Source: Platycnemis pennipes
Taxonomy: Eukaryota; Arthropoda; Insecta; Odonata; Platycnemididae
Assembly (NCBI GenBank): GCA_933228895.1
Contig: OW121847.1
Coordinates: 125,406,350-125,470,349, forward strand
Direction of reading: 5' to 3'
DNA length: 64,000 nt
Below, piece after piece: positions 50,151 to 63,900 of the stretch. Position numbers and translations under genes: made by a program. The first letter of the stretch is position 1, and each line of letters starts with the position of its first letter. Under the pieces are notes generated by a model. It had not been told where the DNA came from, did no database searches, and saw nothing but the letters and a program-made list of their open reading frames with translations.

Positions 50151-53100
50151 ATGTAGAGGAAGGTTGAGAGTAGGAGGTATCTGCATGTACCAGGAGAATG
50201 GACCCGGTGGAAATGACACAGCGGATGCAGATAGAATAGTTTTTCGGAGGGTTGAAGTGAGGTTGCACCAGCCATCGGGCATTTCACGATTTCAAGGACT
50301 GCGGCATGTTTTGTTTAGAAGTATATACTGCAAGTCTACCTCTCCACTCTCCCCGCCACTGTTTTGCAAGGGGACTCGTGCTCTCCGGAGGTAATATTTC
50401 ACGAGTAACGCGCTTTAAAGAGCACGCCGTTTTGCGGAAGTATCCCTTTTTTACGCCGCTCCCTCCCTTCTCCGCTTCCAAACGCGCGGCGAAAGGTGTT
50501 ACGTCCGTTTCACTCTCCAGAAAACAACGCTCTTCTCGGCACTCCACCGGCGCTGATATATCCGAAACTCAAGCAACGCCAGGGAAGTTGTTGAAAGTTA
50601 ACTTGAGCGGTGCCTGATTTTCGGGTCATGAAAACTCATAGTCGGCAGTTGTTCTGGAGCTTCAAAGGAGTTCATAGATCGCCAAAAAATGTTTCACTGT
50701 TCGGAAAAGGAATAAAAAAGCGTTAATGGCTTTTTTCTTGTTGTAGAATGGCGAAATACGCTTGGGAATGTTTAAATGTTTCTTACATTTACGATTACGT
50801 TTAGACATTGTTTCGTATTAAAAATTGTGATAATTAAGCTATAAGCAAAAGCCTGAATTAAGTCTATAGGTTCTGAGCATACTAATTGTCACTTTTGGGC
50901 ACCATGGTCACGTTGTGTAGCCTGTTATTTCTTAATAACAATGCTTATGCTTCATTTAGGTATTAATTAGATGCATGAATATTACTTTTAATTTATATAT
51001 TTAAGGGATATTTACGTGAAAATATTTGTCACCAAAGTTGAGATGAGGTTTAAAACCTGGAATTTGATAAAAGATTTTTCACCACACTTAGCTCTTGTTT
51101 TCAGAATGCGTGTTCACTTTACCACATGGCTGAAACAGAATTAGCCCTGCGAAACTGTGTAATGGCTTTAAAAATGCAATCAAAAGTCAGTTCTTCGCTA
51201 ATTGTGGTTTTCAATTTACAGTACTTATTTACAACAACATTTTACGAAGTATGTAAACAGAAAGACTTAATAAACTATTCATCCTAAACCTACATGCCTA
51301 AAAACGCTACAATTGTTTGTCGATATGCTGATGATTTGATTTCCCGTATCCTCCACAGGGACACAATTTCACCGAAATGTTAAATACTTTCTCCACGTCT
51401 TCAATTCCTTTCTTATCCATAATTTTTGCTCTCTTTACAGTATTTACAAACAATATTGAAGGACCGAATAATCTACTCATACATTTGAATCCATCTTTTG
51501 TGAGAATGATAAATGCACGTTACCGAGATCTTGGATGCATTGCTTCACTCCCTAAACCTATTCAGTAATACCTCATCTAGGCTTAATAATGAAGCGTTGC
51601 AGTCCACAATAACATTATTTTTTTGATCCAGGAATTAATTCTGACAAGTAACTCTCAAGATCATATTACCACGTTTATGCACAAAAAACCTTTATCTAAA
51701 GGACATTCTTCATTGAAAAAATACATATGTACCTACTATCAATCGAAGTTCTTTTCCAATACCAGCTGTTTTTGTTCAGCTGCAAAAAAATTCTTCTTCT
51801 GTTGACCGTTTTTTTTATTCGATGTGGTAATAGGAGCGTTTTACAGTTGGCATAAAAAATGTGATTTGGGCTTATTACTATCTCGGTTTCACTGATGGTC
51901 TCCCAGATTTATAGGATACATTCATATAATCTTGTGTCTCCCGGGCTGTCTCCATTCTACTCAGGTCTTCTCGATTTTACTCAGTAGTACATTTACAATA
52001 CGAACTGAATGCCAAATATAAACGGTTTGTAGACATATCAAAAGATCTTATATGGGTTTCTTCTAGAGAAGGAAATATAGCAAATCCTCTCTATCGAAAA
52101 ATGTATGTAATTCTGCTGAGAACATTTATAAAACCATTCAAAATCACATTTGTTGATATACCTTGTACCGATGTGATAAAACTTCAAACTGCGTAATTAT
52201 AGTGATTGTTAATGAAAACTTTAAGGTTAGCTACATTTATGCTCTACCCCTAAAAATCCCCATCCTGTTTTACTTGTGGAACCGACAAACCCGGGAATCA
52301 ATTCATCCGTTAAACACGACAATTGATGCAAACAGAGCATGACATAGACGCGTTACAATAATCGCTCCGTTGTTGAACAAGGAAGACTAACATTCTCTGC
52401 AAAAAGTATATCTAAAATTAAATTCTTTCCATAATCGTCAGTTGTTTTTGTGATTAAAAAGCCCGCGTAGACCCACAGCCTCATTTCCTATTTCTTCCTG
52501 CACGCCCAACGGCGTCAGCCTCTTTCAAGAGTCGTTGTATCCTTATCCCACCTCTTCCCTTTTCCACCCCTTCCGTAATCACTGCTTAACGGTTCCAATT
52601 CCGGCGTCCAATTCTTCCCTCAATGAGTTCGTTTAAACTTTCTCCCTCTTCATCCCAAGTCCACATCCACGCGCCTCCCTACCCCAGCCTCCTTAAGCCC
52701 TACTCCTCCCCCTCGCCCTTGGTTTCTTCCCTGGAATCCTCCGCCCTTCATTCGGAGCCCTTTCCCGTTCCGGCCACTTTCTAATTATGTCCCTTGTTCT
52801 CATTCCACCTCTCACTCAAACACCTAACTTTTAAAACTTAATCTCCGCCCTTAATTAATTTTGCTTCAGTCTCTTATTAATTTATAATCCATTCCATTCT
52901 CGGGGATAACGACTCACTTTGGTTATACAGGAGAACGACGGACTGATTGAGATGCAAGGATTATTTTTAAGGCGCATGTTTTTTTCCTTATTATTTTCCC
53001 TGACTAATACAATATTTGATTACGATTAAGGTCCCAAGACTACCGTATTAATGCTATTATAGTTACATACACGTTTGGTACTCTGAAGTGCGCTGTAAAC

Positions 53101-53689
53101 TATTACAAACCGAATCTTTAGGAACGTTAGTCGTTACCAAAAGGGAAAATTAATGTGAAAATGCAATAATCAGTTCAGTCACCTACACTAAAATTCTGTG
53201 ATACGTATGGTTAGAAAATTAAACTAGCTACCACCTAAGAGAAAAGGATTCATATATTACAGAAGTATCGCTGACTCACTCGTGTAAGCATTTCTTCAGG
53301 CCTGTCTCCTGGTGTTAGTTTTATGTATATATTAGAATATTATGTAAATGGCAATTGCTTTGACTTCACGCAAAAAATGATGTTTCAACTTATAGCTTTC
53401 ATATGTTACTCACTATTTCCATAAAAAATCAAAGAAAATGAGAAATTATAGGTCTGTGTAAGGGGAATAAGTACTAGTCAAAAAATTATCTATGGTTCTT
53501 TTTTCGTTTGCCGTAGATAACTTTTAACGCAAGTGCAAATGCAGAGAAATCCCAACTTGTTGAAAGATGACTATTATAATAATAGCGATGTGCTTAGATA
53601 ATGTATAATGTAAGCTCATAAGTTTCATCGAATTAAATCTAATTGCACAACTCGATTTTATCATAGCAAAGTATATTCGATGTAAGAAT
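50151..53689. other. No gene recognised; pyrimidine-rich tract 52480-52800
   Basis: GC-rich to 50640 (frames 50164-50394, 50306-50617 and 50284-50547 overlap on both strands, unrecognised), then AT-rich. 52480-52800 is pyrimidine-rich (CCTCTTCCC, TCCACCCC), the mirror composition of the purine tracts elsewhere. Confidence 0.4.
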
Positions 53690-54141
53690 ATAAGAGGAAT
53701 GGGAAATTATAGCGCATCAGTTAGGGAAATGAGGTAGAGTTGCATGGACTAGGTGTTAAATGAGCGTTGCGTGAAAGCAATGAAGTTCTGTACGAGAAAT
53801 AATTTAGTGATATCCAACACATGGCTTAAGCACCATCCAACTAGGTAACATCATGGTTAGACATGGTTAGATTTAGGAATAGGTTCAAGAACTCGCACAG
53901 TTTTCCGGAAGTAAATGCAGAGTCAGACAATAACTTAGTGACAATGAAATATGGGTAAGATTAAGAGGTTAAAAAGAGGAAAAGGATGAGGAAGAGGGAC
54001 TTAGGGACACTGACTGGCACAAAACGGCGGAAATATCAGGAGTTGGTGGATAGAAGTTTTAAAGAAGATGAGGAAAGGTAGACGTTTAAGGAAGGATGGG
54101 TAAAAAATTGGTGAGGGAACAAGAACCGTGGCACAGAAAAT
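53690..54141 (+). pseudogene. LINE segment 1: endonuclease C-terminal region (interrupted element)
   Basis: Translation across frameshifts gives landmarks of the apurinic-like endonuclease domain of a non-LTR retrotransposon. N-N-L-V-I-S-N-T-W-L-K-H-H-P-T-R (53795-53845) corresponds to the usual N-x-L-x-I-x-N-T-x-F stretch. Further on, E-S-D-N-N-L-V-T-M-K (about 53920-53950) corresponds to the SDH-type catalytic motif, with His changed to Asn. A Lys/Arg-rich linker follows (R-D-L-G-T-L-T-G-T-K-R-R-K-Y-Q-E-L-V-D). The segment stops where the hAT-like element inserts, and the LINE resumes at 55808. Stops and frame changes make it dead. Confidence 0.75.
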
Positions 54142-55807
54142 TAGACCTATACCGATACCAAATTTCCGATACCGAACCGATACCTCGATACCGGTGGCCG
54201 ATACCAATAGTACTATTGGCCGACGCCTTACTTATTTTTCTAAAAAAATTTAATAAATTTGATAAGTGCTTTACTTCTCGTGAAGTCAAATCAGTTATCA
54301 AAAGTGTTACAAGAGAGCACCTAATTATTGAGAGAAATGACACTGTGACAACTCTTGTACATTCCTACTCTTACAATTATCACTGAAATTAGATTTCAGA
54401 CTCTAAGCCCTCTTGCATTTGTAAATGCTGAAAAATGAGCTGCTGTACATGCTCAGCAGCTCATATTTGAATGTATTGCTCATTGAAATTATTGGCACGG
54501 CTCCTGAGTATGCTCAACAGTTAAGACGGTTCTTCTATCAGGACCATAGCACTAGTTTCTGAAAATATTTGCTCAGGAAACTCTAGACCTGCAGGTACAC
54601 TCAAATACAGTGGACTCACGTTTTTGTAGGGACCCGAAATCCTGAACATGATAACGAGGAAAACTTGCTGAACAGGTTAGGCCTTCTTGGGTTACGTTGA
54701 CGACGTATGTGTAGGTTGCATAACTTCCATGGGACCATTAAGCATTCCATTAAGTTAGTTCATTGCTGGCGTTAATTTATTGTGACAAAGTTTCATTTTC
54801 AATTAGTAGGTACATCTCCCAAAAAATACGCAAAATACCTTGCGTTGATGAGCACTCAATAATTAATGATGACCAAATAGCGCGTTTGTGCATACTCTTA
54901 TTTACGCAAACTGTATATATAGACTCGACTTAGAGACTTGATATCCCAAAAAAGGAAGAAGCGAAATTCATAGAGAGCATATCATTATGTAGATAACATA
55001 GCCTTTCGTTTAATGCAGGTACCAGATTTTTTTAAAAGTTACTTTTGAGGCATGCCTATGCAGTGAGAATGAAAAATGGAACATTTCTTAAAGTCGCAGA
55101 GGCTAGCGTCACTTTGTATATTGTCATAACAATATGAATAGCACAAATGAATGGAAATTTTGACAGAATATGAATCGTACTTTTTCCAAGACGTCCTTTA
55201 AGTTTCAAATATTTACTTATGTTCGTTTAAGTTTTTCTAGTCAATTTAGGAATCCGGGTTATCTCCGTAAGTATGGAACATTGGTGGCACGCGACAAACA
55301 CCTTCATCTTGATTTTAAAATTTCTAATTTGAATCCGTTAACGTCATACCACTTGACCATGCCACGTTATTTGAATTTTATATTTTTGGAAAACGAGCTT
55401 GGAATATAGGCGGAAACGCCGAACAACGTGTGCGTTGAGCAGAACGAACTTGTGTTGACGGCAGAACTTTTTAATTTTGCCACTATTTCAGCAAACTTTC
55501 TTCGTAGGTGGATTTTCGTCTACTTTTCGGAGGAGGTTCAGGTTTTCGCCTCAGGCTTCCCATGGCCAATTATAAGCACTTGTCTCACTTTTACTGTCAC
55601 AAAGATCGCAGCAAAGTAAACAAATACGCGACACGTTGGTAAGTCAGCTGAAGAAGGTGGGGTTTCAAAATTATATGTTTTTAGATGATTTTCACCGAAC
55701 GAGTACTTTAGAATAAAAGTATCCGAAAAAAACAATACTCAAAAGTATCGAAGTATCGGGAACATAGCCAATACCCAATACTCGCCATCGGTATTAGCCC
55801 AAGTGTA
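54142..55807. mobile_element. hAT-like DNA transposon inserted in the LINE
   Basis: LINE-like sequence stops at the left and resumes at the right, with CAGAAAAT duplicated at 54134-54141 and 55808-55815 (inside an 11-bp identity ACAGAAAATTA). An 8-bp duplication is the hAT signature. The ends TAGACC and, on the opposite strand, TACACT are similar; each lies next to a TATACCGAT/AATACCGAT block. Many CGATACC units occur inside the left end (54150-54215) and related TATCG units inside the right end (55745-55795), a familiar layout of subterminal repeats in hAT elements. No intact transposase was found; the inner frames at 54096-54386 and 55170-55619 are unrecognised, so it is a non-autonomous or decayed copy. 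Superfamily assignment is tentative; the insertion itself is well supported. Confidence 0.6.
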
Positions 55808-56958
55808 CAGAAAATTATAGGAACACTAGATGCTAGTACAAACTAGAAACAATGAGTAACAGTTAAAATGATAGATGACGCTGTGGAGACAAGGAAATGG
55901 AATAATTTAAACACAGAGCTAGGTGGAAGAAGATTAAAGGAAATAAATAATAAAACTGAGAAAAGAAATGGGTGAGCAGAGGAAATGTAATGGATTCGGC
56001 AACGTGAGGCTACAGAGAAAAGGAGGAATAAGTATCCTGAAATAAAAAGCTAGAATGTTGTAAGGTATGAAGAAATGGAAAATTAGAATGTGCATGAAGA
56101 TCACTACGTTAATTCAAGAAATTGAACCGGAAGAAATTCAGAAATGGTAAAAGGAAAATAGGGAAGAATTCTATGATAGTGAAAATAGGCCTAAGAGCTT
56201 GGGCATTGAGGAGACAAAGGGCGTAGTTTAGGATGAGATTGGACCATAAATACTAAACACTGATTGCAAGAAATAAAGTCGAGGAAAGTGGGAGGGATCA
56301 ATGAAAGTTCATCAAAATTTCTGAAGAACCTATGAAGATGAGAGTGAGAGAGAGATTTTATGGACTTTTTCGTAGGAAATATGAGGAGGCAGTTTGGCTG
56401 AGGATTTGCAGAAACCGTACTAATACCGATCCCGAAAAAGAGAGTATTAAAGGACTTAGAATGCTATAGGACGACGAGTTTGATTTCTGATGTTACAAAT
56501 GTCGGAATGGAATCATCAACAAAAGGATGGAAAAGAGAGAAAATGATTTTCCGGTCAAATATCAGTTTGTATTTTTAAGGGTGGTCAACACGGGATAAAT
56601 TTACAATTGTAAGAATACCACTGAAAAGGGATTTAGAGTATAGCCAGGATATAGATATTTGCTTTATTACGAAAAGATATTAAACAGAGTGATGTGAGAT
56701 ATTGTAATGGAAGTATTAAGAAATATAGGGGTAGACTGGCGAGACAGGAGACTGATCTAGAATTTATGCATGGCAAATGAGGCCCAAGTGAGAATGGCTG
56801 ATGAAAAAGTGAATTGAGCAGTAATAATAAGAGAAACTAGTCCAGACTCCATTATCACTGGTATATTTAGAGAAATATTCAGAATAAATGGTGAAAAAGG
56901 AGAGGAATGAGCTTGAAGCAGGAGTAAAAGCAGGGGGAAAGTTGTAAAATCCGGTAAG
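55808..56958 (+). pseudogene. LINE segment 2: linker and reverse-transcriptase N-terminal half
   Basis: Resumes the LINE after the hAT-like insertion. The pre-RT region (Y-D-S-E-N-R-P-K-S-L-G-I-E-E near 56170-56215) leads to T-V-L-I-P-I-P-K-K at 56414, then E-C-Y-R-T-T-S-L-I-S, matching the conserved L-I-P-K-K and Y-R-(P/T)-I-S-L motifs. D-I-D-I-C-F-I (about 56659) is the motif A entry. From 56698 a long stretch reads E-V-L-R-N-I-G-V-D-W-R-D-R-R-L-I, then N-E-A-Q-V-R-M-A-D-E. A region corresponding to R-G-x-R-Q-G follows in degraded form. Multiple stops and frame changes. The PLE at 56959 splits it just before the catalytic box. Confidence 0.85.
56946..56958 (+). repeat. 13-bp target-site duplication, left copy
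   Basis: AAAATCCGGTAAG, identical to 57944-57956. It derives from LINE coding sequence just upstream of the F-V-D-D box and marks the PLE insertion point. Confidence 0.9.
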
Positions 56959-57943
56959 AAGAAATACCTTCAGGCGTAACTTTGTGGAATTGAATCATCA
57001 TGAAAAAGTAAAAATGACTTTGTATATTCCACACTTTTATTAACAACATCAACGTAGTTCATAAGCTACTCAACCAAAAATTATATCACAAGGCCATTAA
57101 TTCCATAACAAATCTCAATAAGATACCGCCTGAGAAACCCAAACATTGGTGCAAACTTCCATTCCTAGGGAACATGACGAACAATATCGTTAAAAGACTG
57201 CCTCGGAATAACTACAGAGTCTGCTACTATAACCCCTCTACTTTAGATAAGTTATTGTTTAATTCTAAAGATACACTGGAACCTTCAATAAAGAGTGGTG
57301 TATATATGTTAAAGTGTTTGGACTGTAATGGTGCATACATAGGACAAACTGGACGGAAGTTTTCCACTCGTGTGAATGAACACAAGAGGAGCGCAAAGAA
57401 CAGAAATGAAAAATCCACCTTTGCCAAACATTTGACAGACACTGGACATAGTGCAGATTTTAATTTTAATGTTTTACATGTGTGTGACAAAAGTTTTAAA
57501 CTGGATTTTTTAGAACGATATGAAATTGTAAAACACTCCAAATCTCATAATGTTACTATTTTAAATGACATGGCAGAGTTTAAAGCATCACCCTTTATAA
57601 CATTTCCCAACCCACACCAGTCCCTAACCCCTCCGCAGCCCCCTCCCCCCCCCCCCCCCTTCCAATAACCTTCAACCAAGGGAAAGCGTTTGCACCTACA
57701 GGCCCCCCCTCCATTTTCCTACCAAATGAACTCCTTGCCCAAGTCAACCGCAAGTGATCCACCCCCTTCCCACTCCATGCCTCAATATGTTACCCCACCC
57801 CCCTGCTGTTTTGTATTTAAGGCCATTCCTTCGGCACTTGTTGTACACTAAATGTTGCCTTGACAATGACGCTATAGCCGTCGAAATCGCGGTCGGTATT
57901 GTTAATAAAATTGTGGAATATACAAAGTCATTTTTACTTTTTC
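56959..57943 (+). mobile_element. Penelope-like element with GIY-YIG ORF, inverted arms and 13-bp duplication
   Basis: A 985-bp insertion flanked by perfect 13-bp duplications. The order is: 5' leader with CGTAACTTTGTGGAAT (56975-56990); left inverted arm 57001-57044; an open frame 57018-57668; a C-rich stretch; a 3' UTR; a hammerhead-like motif (57856-57898); the terminal module GTTAATAAAATTGTGGAA at 57901; and the right arm, 57901-57944. The 44-bp arms differ at one position. The element lacks the PLE reverse transcriptase, so it is 5'-truncated yet still carries the leader and arm at its 5' end. Intact duplication, nearly perfect arms and an uninterrupted frame make it the youngest insertion recognisable here. 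Confidence 0.92.
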
Positions 57944-60900
57944 AAAATCCGGTAAGGTTTGTGGATGATATAGCGCTAGTTATCCAGCCAGCCAAGGGCT
58001 TTCCGAAATTACTTGATAGGTTTCAAAAGCAAGGTAAAAAGTATGGAGTGAAGATAAATTTGGCTTCCTAATGAAGAAAAATTAGGACTTCATCGTTAAT
58101 TTTTCAATTTAATAACGTGAAGTTTTTCAATATTTTAAATCTCGGTTACTGAGACTAAGTAGCGATAATTAATTTTATTCTTTTCCTGCATCTGCCCTTA
58201 AAGATTCTACAAATTGTTGATTTCATACAATTTTTTGCCAATTTATTTATTAAGTTTCAAGAAAAAACAAGCGAGGACTAATTTTATTTTTGAAAGGCGT
58301 ACCCTTTTCTTTTAAAACTTCAAAGGTCTATACAATGCTTAGTAGTATGAACAGGTCTTTTATCGGTTGATGGAATTTGACGGCAAATTAGTTCAGGAAC
58401 ATCATATGAACTTTTGAAATGGAGGGAGAACAGAAAGAAACCCAGAGTTAGCATCAGTCTGCTCTTAACCAAAGACACAACGCTCTCGACTAGTATTACG
58501 TTACATCCGATGGCTGGAGTAATTTGCATTTAAAACTCTCCACACATCATTCAGATACGGACCAAGATTTCACAGAAGATTCTACCTGCCGAAAGTCCGA
58601 ATGGGCAGCAGTGAAGCAGGGATTTACACTTTCATCGTGACATTAATGTGGGAAGTACAACAATTGTGCAGTTAGCTTATTGTTAGATTTATTTCTGAAT
58701 TTTGAATAATTATAACCTACACTTTAGAGAAGACATACCGTGGTGGGAGCCTGAGGTTAGTGGTCCTGACGGTGTAGGTCTGGGGGGTCTGGGGTATCGC
58801 AAACCAGTGGAGGCTTGGTAAGTAAAAAGCCCCCGAACCCATCGGATCCTCCATACTTACGCTAAACTTTGGGTCAGAAATTGCTAGCGTCAGATGGATG
58901 ACGCTAGGATGGTAGAGAGAGTGTCAAGACGCCGGCTAAAATGAGCCCCAGAAATTCCCCGTTTTTCTCATGTCCCAGCCCGTACAACGACGAAACAAAC
59001 ACAGTTCATTGCCGGGGAAAAAATAAAAAAAATCAATTTTTCAAAGTTTTACGAAGCACATCATAAGTAAGGTAACCTACATGGCTAACGTCAGTGCTAA
59101 GAACGTTCCCATCTTAAATTTGTTCTGAGGTGTTCTAATAGTAGCTCAAAAAATAATTATCTCTCCTTTAATTATTTTAATTGAGAAAAAAGAGCATAAA
59201 CTATACTTTGCTCTTCTTTTGAAAGAAAATCAGGCATATTTTTGAAAAATTTTCGTTTTTTCGAAAAAAATACTGAAATTATTAACAATACTGTTTGCCA
59301 TGAAGGAAATAAAAATTCAAATCCATATAGAAATGAAATTTCCCCCGTCATGGCTCCAAAATCCATAGACCAGAAATTCATTATCAATGCAAAAAGTACG
59401 CTAGAAAAACACAAACAAATGATTTTGTTAATTATCAACACCGAAATATTTTCAACAGGATATTCCTTTGCTTTTAGGGATCTGGGTTGAATAACATAGC
59501 TAGTAGAGAAATGACAGTGTCAGAATGGCGAAGGAGAAAAAAATCGATAGGGTCCGTGCCAATTGGGGTAATGCATCTTACCACGGATGCTTTGCGAAAT
59601 GCAAAGAAAGCAGCGGCAAATAATAAATTCTCTAGGAAGAATCACCGTGCAATATGGGGGAGGGGGTAAACCTTTTCACTTATCCCCGTAAACGCTTGCG
59701 CAGAGCTACTTGTTGCCTCGCTAAGTAAGGCTCTCGAGGAGGGGGTGGGATCATTCCAACTCCCCCCTCCCTCCGTGGGGTGACCTACTCGCGATATTAA
59801 CGCTCAGAGACGACGTGCATTAAAATCTCCACTCTCACCCCTCAGCCCCCAGCCGTCCGACTCCCCCGCTACCATCCGACCCAGCTCTCATCCATCCACC
59901 TTCCCGCTTCCTCCCACGGCGTCATCCGGGCTCACTCCCATTGTTCTCAGCCCGCGCCACGTTTCCCTTTCCCTCCTGGGAACAAGACCGTATCCTCCTT
60001 CTCTTCATCCAATGGGAAAAGCCACGGGGAGAACAGGTGATCTAGCGGGGAAGTCTCCGGCATGGGCGGAACGTACTCACCTCATCTTTGTTTTCAAGTC
60101 TACAATCGCAGTAATACGAACTTCAGACCGGGAGGAAAGCACAGGGATGAATGTGACTGGGAGAAGTGGAAGGGTGGAGGAAAACCTGGCATCGGAATCA
60201 GCCTGCTCTTAACGAAATCACCTAGGGGACAACGGCTTAACGTCTAACCCGACGGACGGAGTGCTGTATCTACTAGAATGTTATCCTCAACAAAATACTC
60301 AAGTAGGGGTTCCGGTTTACCGATGACAATTATCTTACAAAGGCGGGATCCGATTCCGGGTCCTTCCGGTGACAGGCCAACACTCTAACCTTTACACCAC
60401 CCCGGAACTTGCTAGCGTGGGCGGGCGCGAGGAGTGGGGGTGGACGAAGCGTACACGTGGAGGCTCTTCAAGAGCATCTCCGTTCCCATCTAACTCGACG
60501 ACATCCGACGGAAGTGACGCAAGGGGCGATGAGGATGGCTAGGTCAGTCTCTCGCGACTTCATTCTGCTGCATGAAGAGGGGGCGTGGATGGGGGAATCA
60601 GCTCCGCGCGCCAATCTCCGGGGGAGCGTCACAAGCGCCAGTTGTGCAGGCGTCCGCCGCGCGTTTCGCGTGCATCGCAGCGGGGGGAAGTGGGAAAGCG
60701 CATCGCGGCATACTAACGCGGGGCCGGATACCTCGAGGCGAGGAGGCCTCTGGGGGATGAACGGAAGATGGAGGGAAAGAGGAGGGGAGAGGCTACAGAG
60801 ACGCCTCGCCACGCTCCCTTGGATATTTATTAACCCCATCGTGTTCCCCGGGCTGGGTGGGAGTGCTAGCGAAATGATTTATTCTGCGGATTTATTCTCC

Positions 60901-63900
60901 CTCAGAATCGTGCCTTGGTTATTTATTCGTGGCAGTGCATGAGAACAAAAATGCTCGGGGGACACTCGATTTTGACATCTTTCCCGACTGCTGCAGATGC
61001 ATTCCTCCGCAACACCATCTTTGTTGGTGAAAATGAATAGTGTCATCGAGGAAATTTGTTTGTTGCGAGTGTGAATTGAGGAGCAGCAGTGAATAAGTTG
61101 TTTTAATTCCCTTAAAATGATTCCAATAAAATAGGATTTTCCCTTTTATTGCGGACGTGGAGCAGAAAACGGTCGGAGAAATGCTACTGTCATGATTTCC
61201 GACACCCAGAACTCTCCCGTTCGTGAGATAATGATAGTTTGACTCCGCATTTCACTGAGCAAGAAATAGATCTCTCTTAATGGAACGTATGCATAAAAAT
61301 TGATTTATTCATTTAAAAATCCGTGTAAACAAAAATTATATGTCATAATCTATGAGGTATTCAGTATTTGAATCTATTTAAGAGGAAATTATTTTAATAC
61401 TACAGGTAATTCATTTACCCAAATAGTACTGCGTAGGAAAAACAAGAAATGGGTAATTGACATATCAGAAAGCGATTGAAAGGAAACTGATTCAAGTCAC
61501 CCTTACACGATTTGTAGCACGTTCTTTTAGTTTTGGATTGCAACTGATATTATAATTGTATTCAAACCTTTGTATTAATTGAGAACTTTATTTAGCATTA
61601 ACATATTTTCACTTTATTGTGATAAATACTAGTTTTTTGTTTAACACATGCTGTTGGTGTGTAAAGAGAGAAAATGAGAATCTAGCTGTTCATATTCCTG
61701 AGCAGATACCCTTTGCGTTAGGGGATGACGCATCTATAACTCCTCGGGTTCATTTAAAAATTCTAACAATAGCCTTATTTTTACATTTTTGATGCTTGCA
61801 TCATGCCTCTAGTGATTTTTAAGACTTTATAGCTACTTATATAAAAATATATATATATTTAGTAGCTTGTAATCTAAGAGTCTGAATAAATTTTAGTTAA
61901 CGGAGCGAATATATACATATAAACGCAGACGTAATTAATCTCCCCACTCACCAATAATATTAAAAATATATATTGGTATATATTATAGATAAGAAAACGC
62001 TTGAATACCTTTCAGCGTCCGCTAGGAACTTTCAATAACTTATATCACGGTCATCTTTTTATTTTTCCCTCAGCAGGGAAAAGTGTTACTAGTAATTTCA
62101 AGGTGCTCATTGTCAATTCAACTTTATTTCAAATGAACAACGGAATTTCCACTTGAAAAATGAGGAATGAGTGAATTGGAAGTTTTCTTACTTCAAAAGT
62201 TACAAAATAATCAGAAAATAAATCTTAAAAACCTATGTACATTAGCAGTAATAATTATTCATTGGAGAGCAAAATGTAAGAATGCTGAAGATAGATAGAA
62301 ATTAAGACCTACATTTTTTCCCGCAAGTCAATTTACTTAACACTTCATGCTGGAATTATTACCAATTGAAGAATCCTTAGTCTGAGACAGATAACAAATG
62401 AGGTCATGTGACTTTTGACAAATTAAGATAGTAAATGTTTCAGAACACACCCTAAATCACTAAGTGCGAATAACATGGCCTATATCCTCTTCGGCAGTGA
62501 AAAATACCCGGACCATGAAAAAACCATTTCTCATTTCTATTGAGCACAAGTGGGCCTACTGAAATTATATGTTGGAAAAACTTTTTTATTATTATTTTTG
62601 TTGAAATATTTAGTCCACATATGTGTAAAACTTTTATTTGAGAGATAGAAAAAAATGATAACCGAATGAATAATAATTGAGTACCACAATAAGTAATAAT
62701 ATTCTGTGCATGAACAGACAAAAATACAACTTAGAAAAGAGATAAACAGATGAAATATAATTCATCTTATTTGTGGCCGCCATCTTGATTTATGAAAAAA
62801 GAAAGATAAAAGAGATATTCTAGTGTATGAAATGGGTGCTGTGAAGGTGAAAATTCATTATTATATCCGTTCACCGATAGGTACATCAATGCAATATTCT
62901 ACTGGAAAAAGCTTCCCTCTGAGGGACATATAACCGGTTGCCTAGATATGTGGACAAAAGGACAGAAGAGGTTAAAATCGCTTAGTAACTGTAAGTATCA
63001 CCAAATAAAAAAGGCTTATTGTTATACGAAGGTCATATGTGTTAAAATTAATATTCCCTTGAGTTAATCTCTCATTTAAAGCACGTGTGTGAATGTTCTC
63101 ATTTTGATGCTCATTCGTTTCCATTGATGAAGTTATGTACTTACGTGGTAACTATGTACTCTTGTTGGTGATTGTTCGAAAATAAAGTCAAAAAGAAAAA
63201 ACTGCATTATCTCTCTAATGAAGTAATTATCAATTTAATCCATCTTCATCGCCTAACGCAAGTAAAATTAGATCGAAAAAACCAATAATATGATCGTTGG
63301 CGAATGTGTCAGTCAATAATAAATATGTCAAAGCAGGCTACAAATCACCAAGAGCGAATGAAATGGCTTATATAACCTCTTAGTAATGGTTTTTCATTGC
63401 AAGTGTGCTAATTAAGGAACTCCAAAAACTACATGCAACTCCGTTATGAATAAAGAATACTGACTAAGATGCGTGGGTGCTGAAGAGTTAAATAATTTTC
63501 GATAACATACTGATGCTAAGACCATGATCCAGTCCGACACTTCTGCTCGCTGGCATCCAATGCTGGCGTACGATATGTAAATGCGGGGCCGCGGCTGGGA
63601 GTACTGAGACCGGCGATGATGGCCACATCACGACGGTAAACGGCGAAGTAGAGGGAGTGGGAGGAGTTGGGCTGACCCGAGTCGGAGGGATATTGGATTC
63701 ACTGGCGGCCTCGTAAAACGCCTAAACGTGGCCGAATGCCTGCACCCGCCCTCTACGCAAATATCGAACTCTTCCCCTTTATTTATCGCCGACCATTTCT
63801 CCAGCCCTCCTCTCTCTCTCTCTCTCTTTACCCTCCACAAGAGTCTCGGAACGTTCGCTCTCGCTCCCTTTTATTTACCTCATCCTTCTTTTCACTCCTC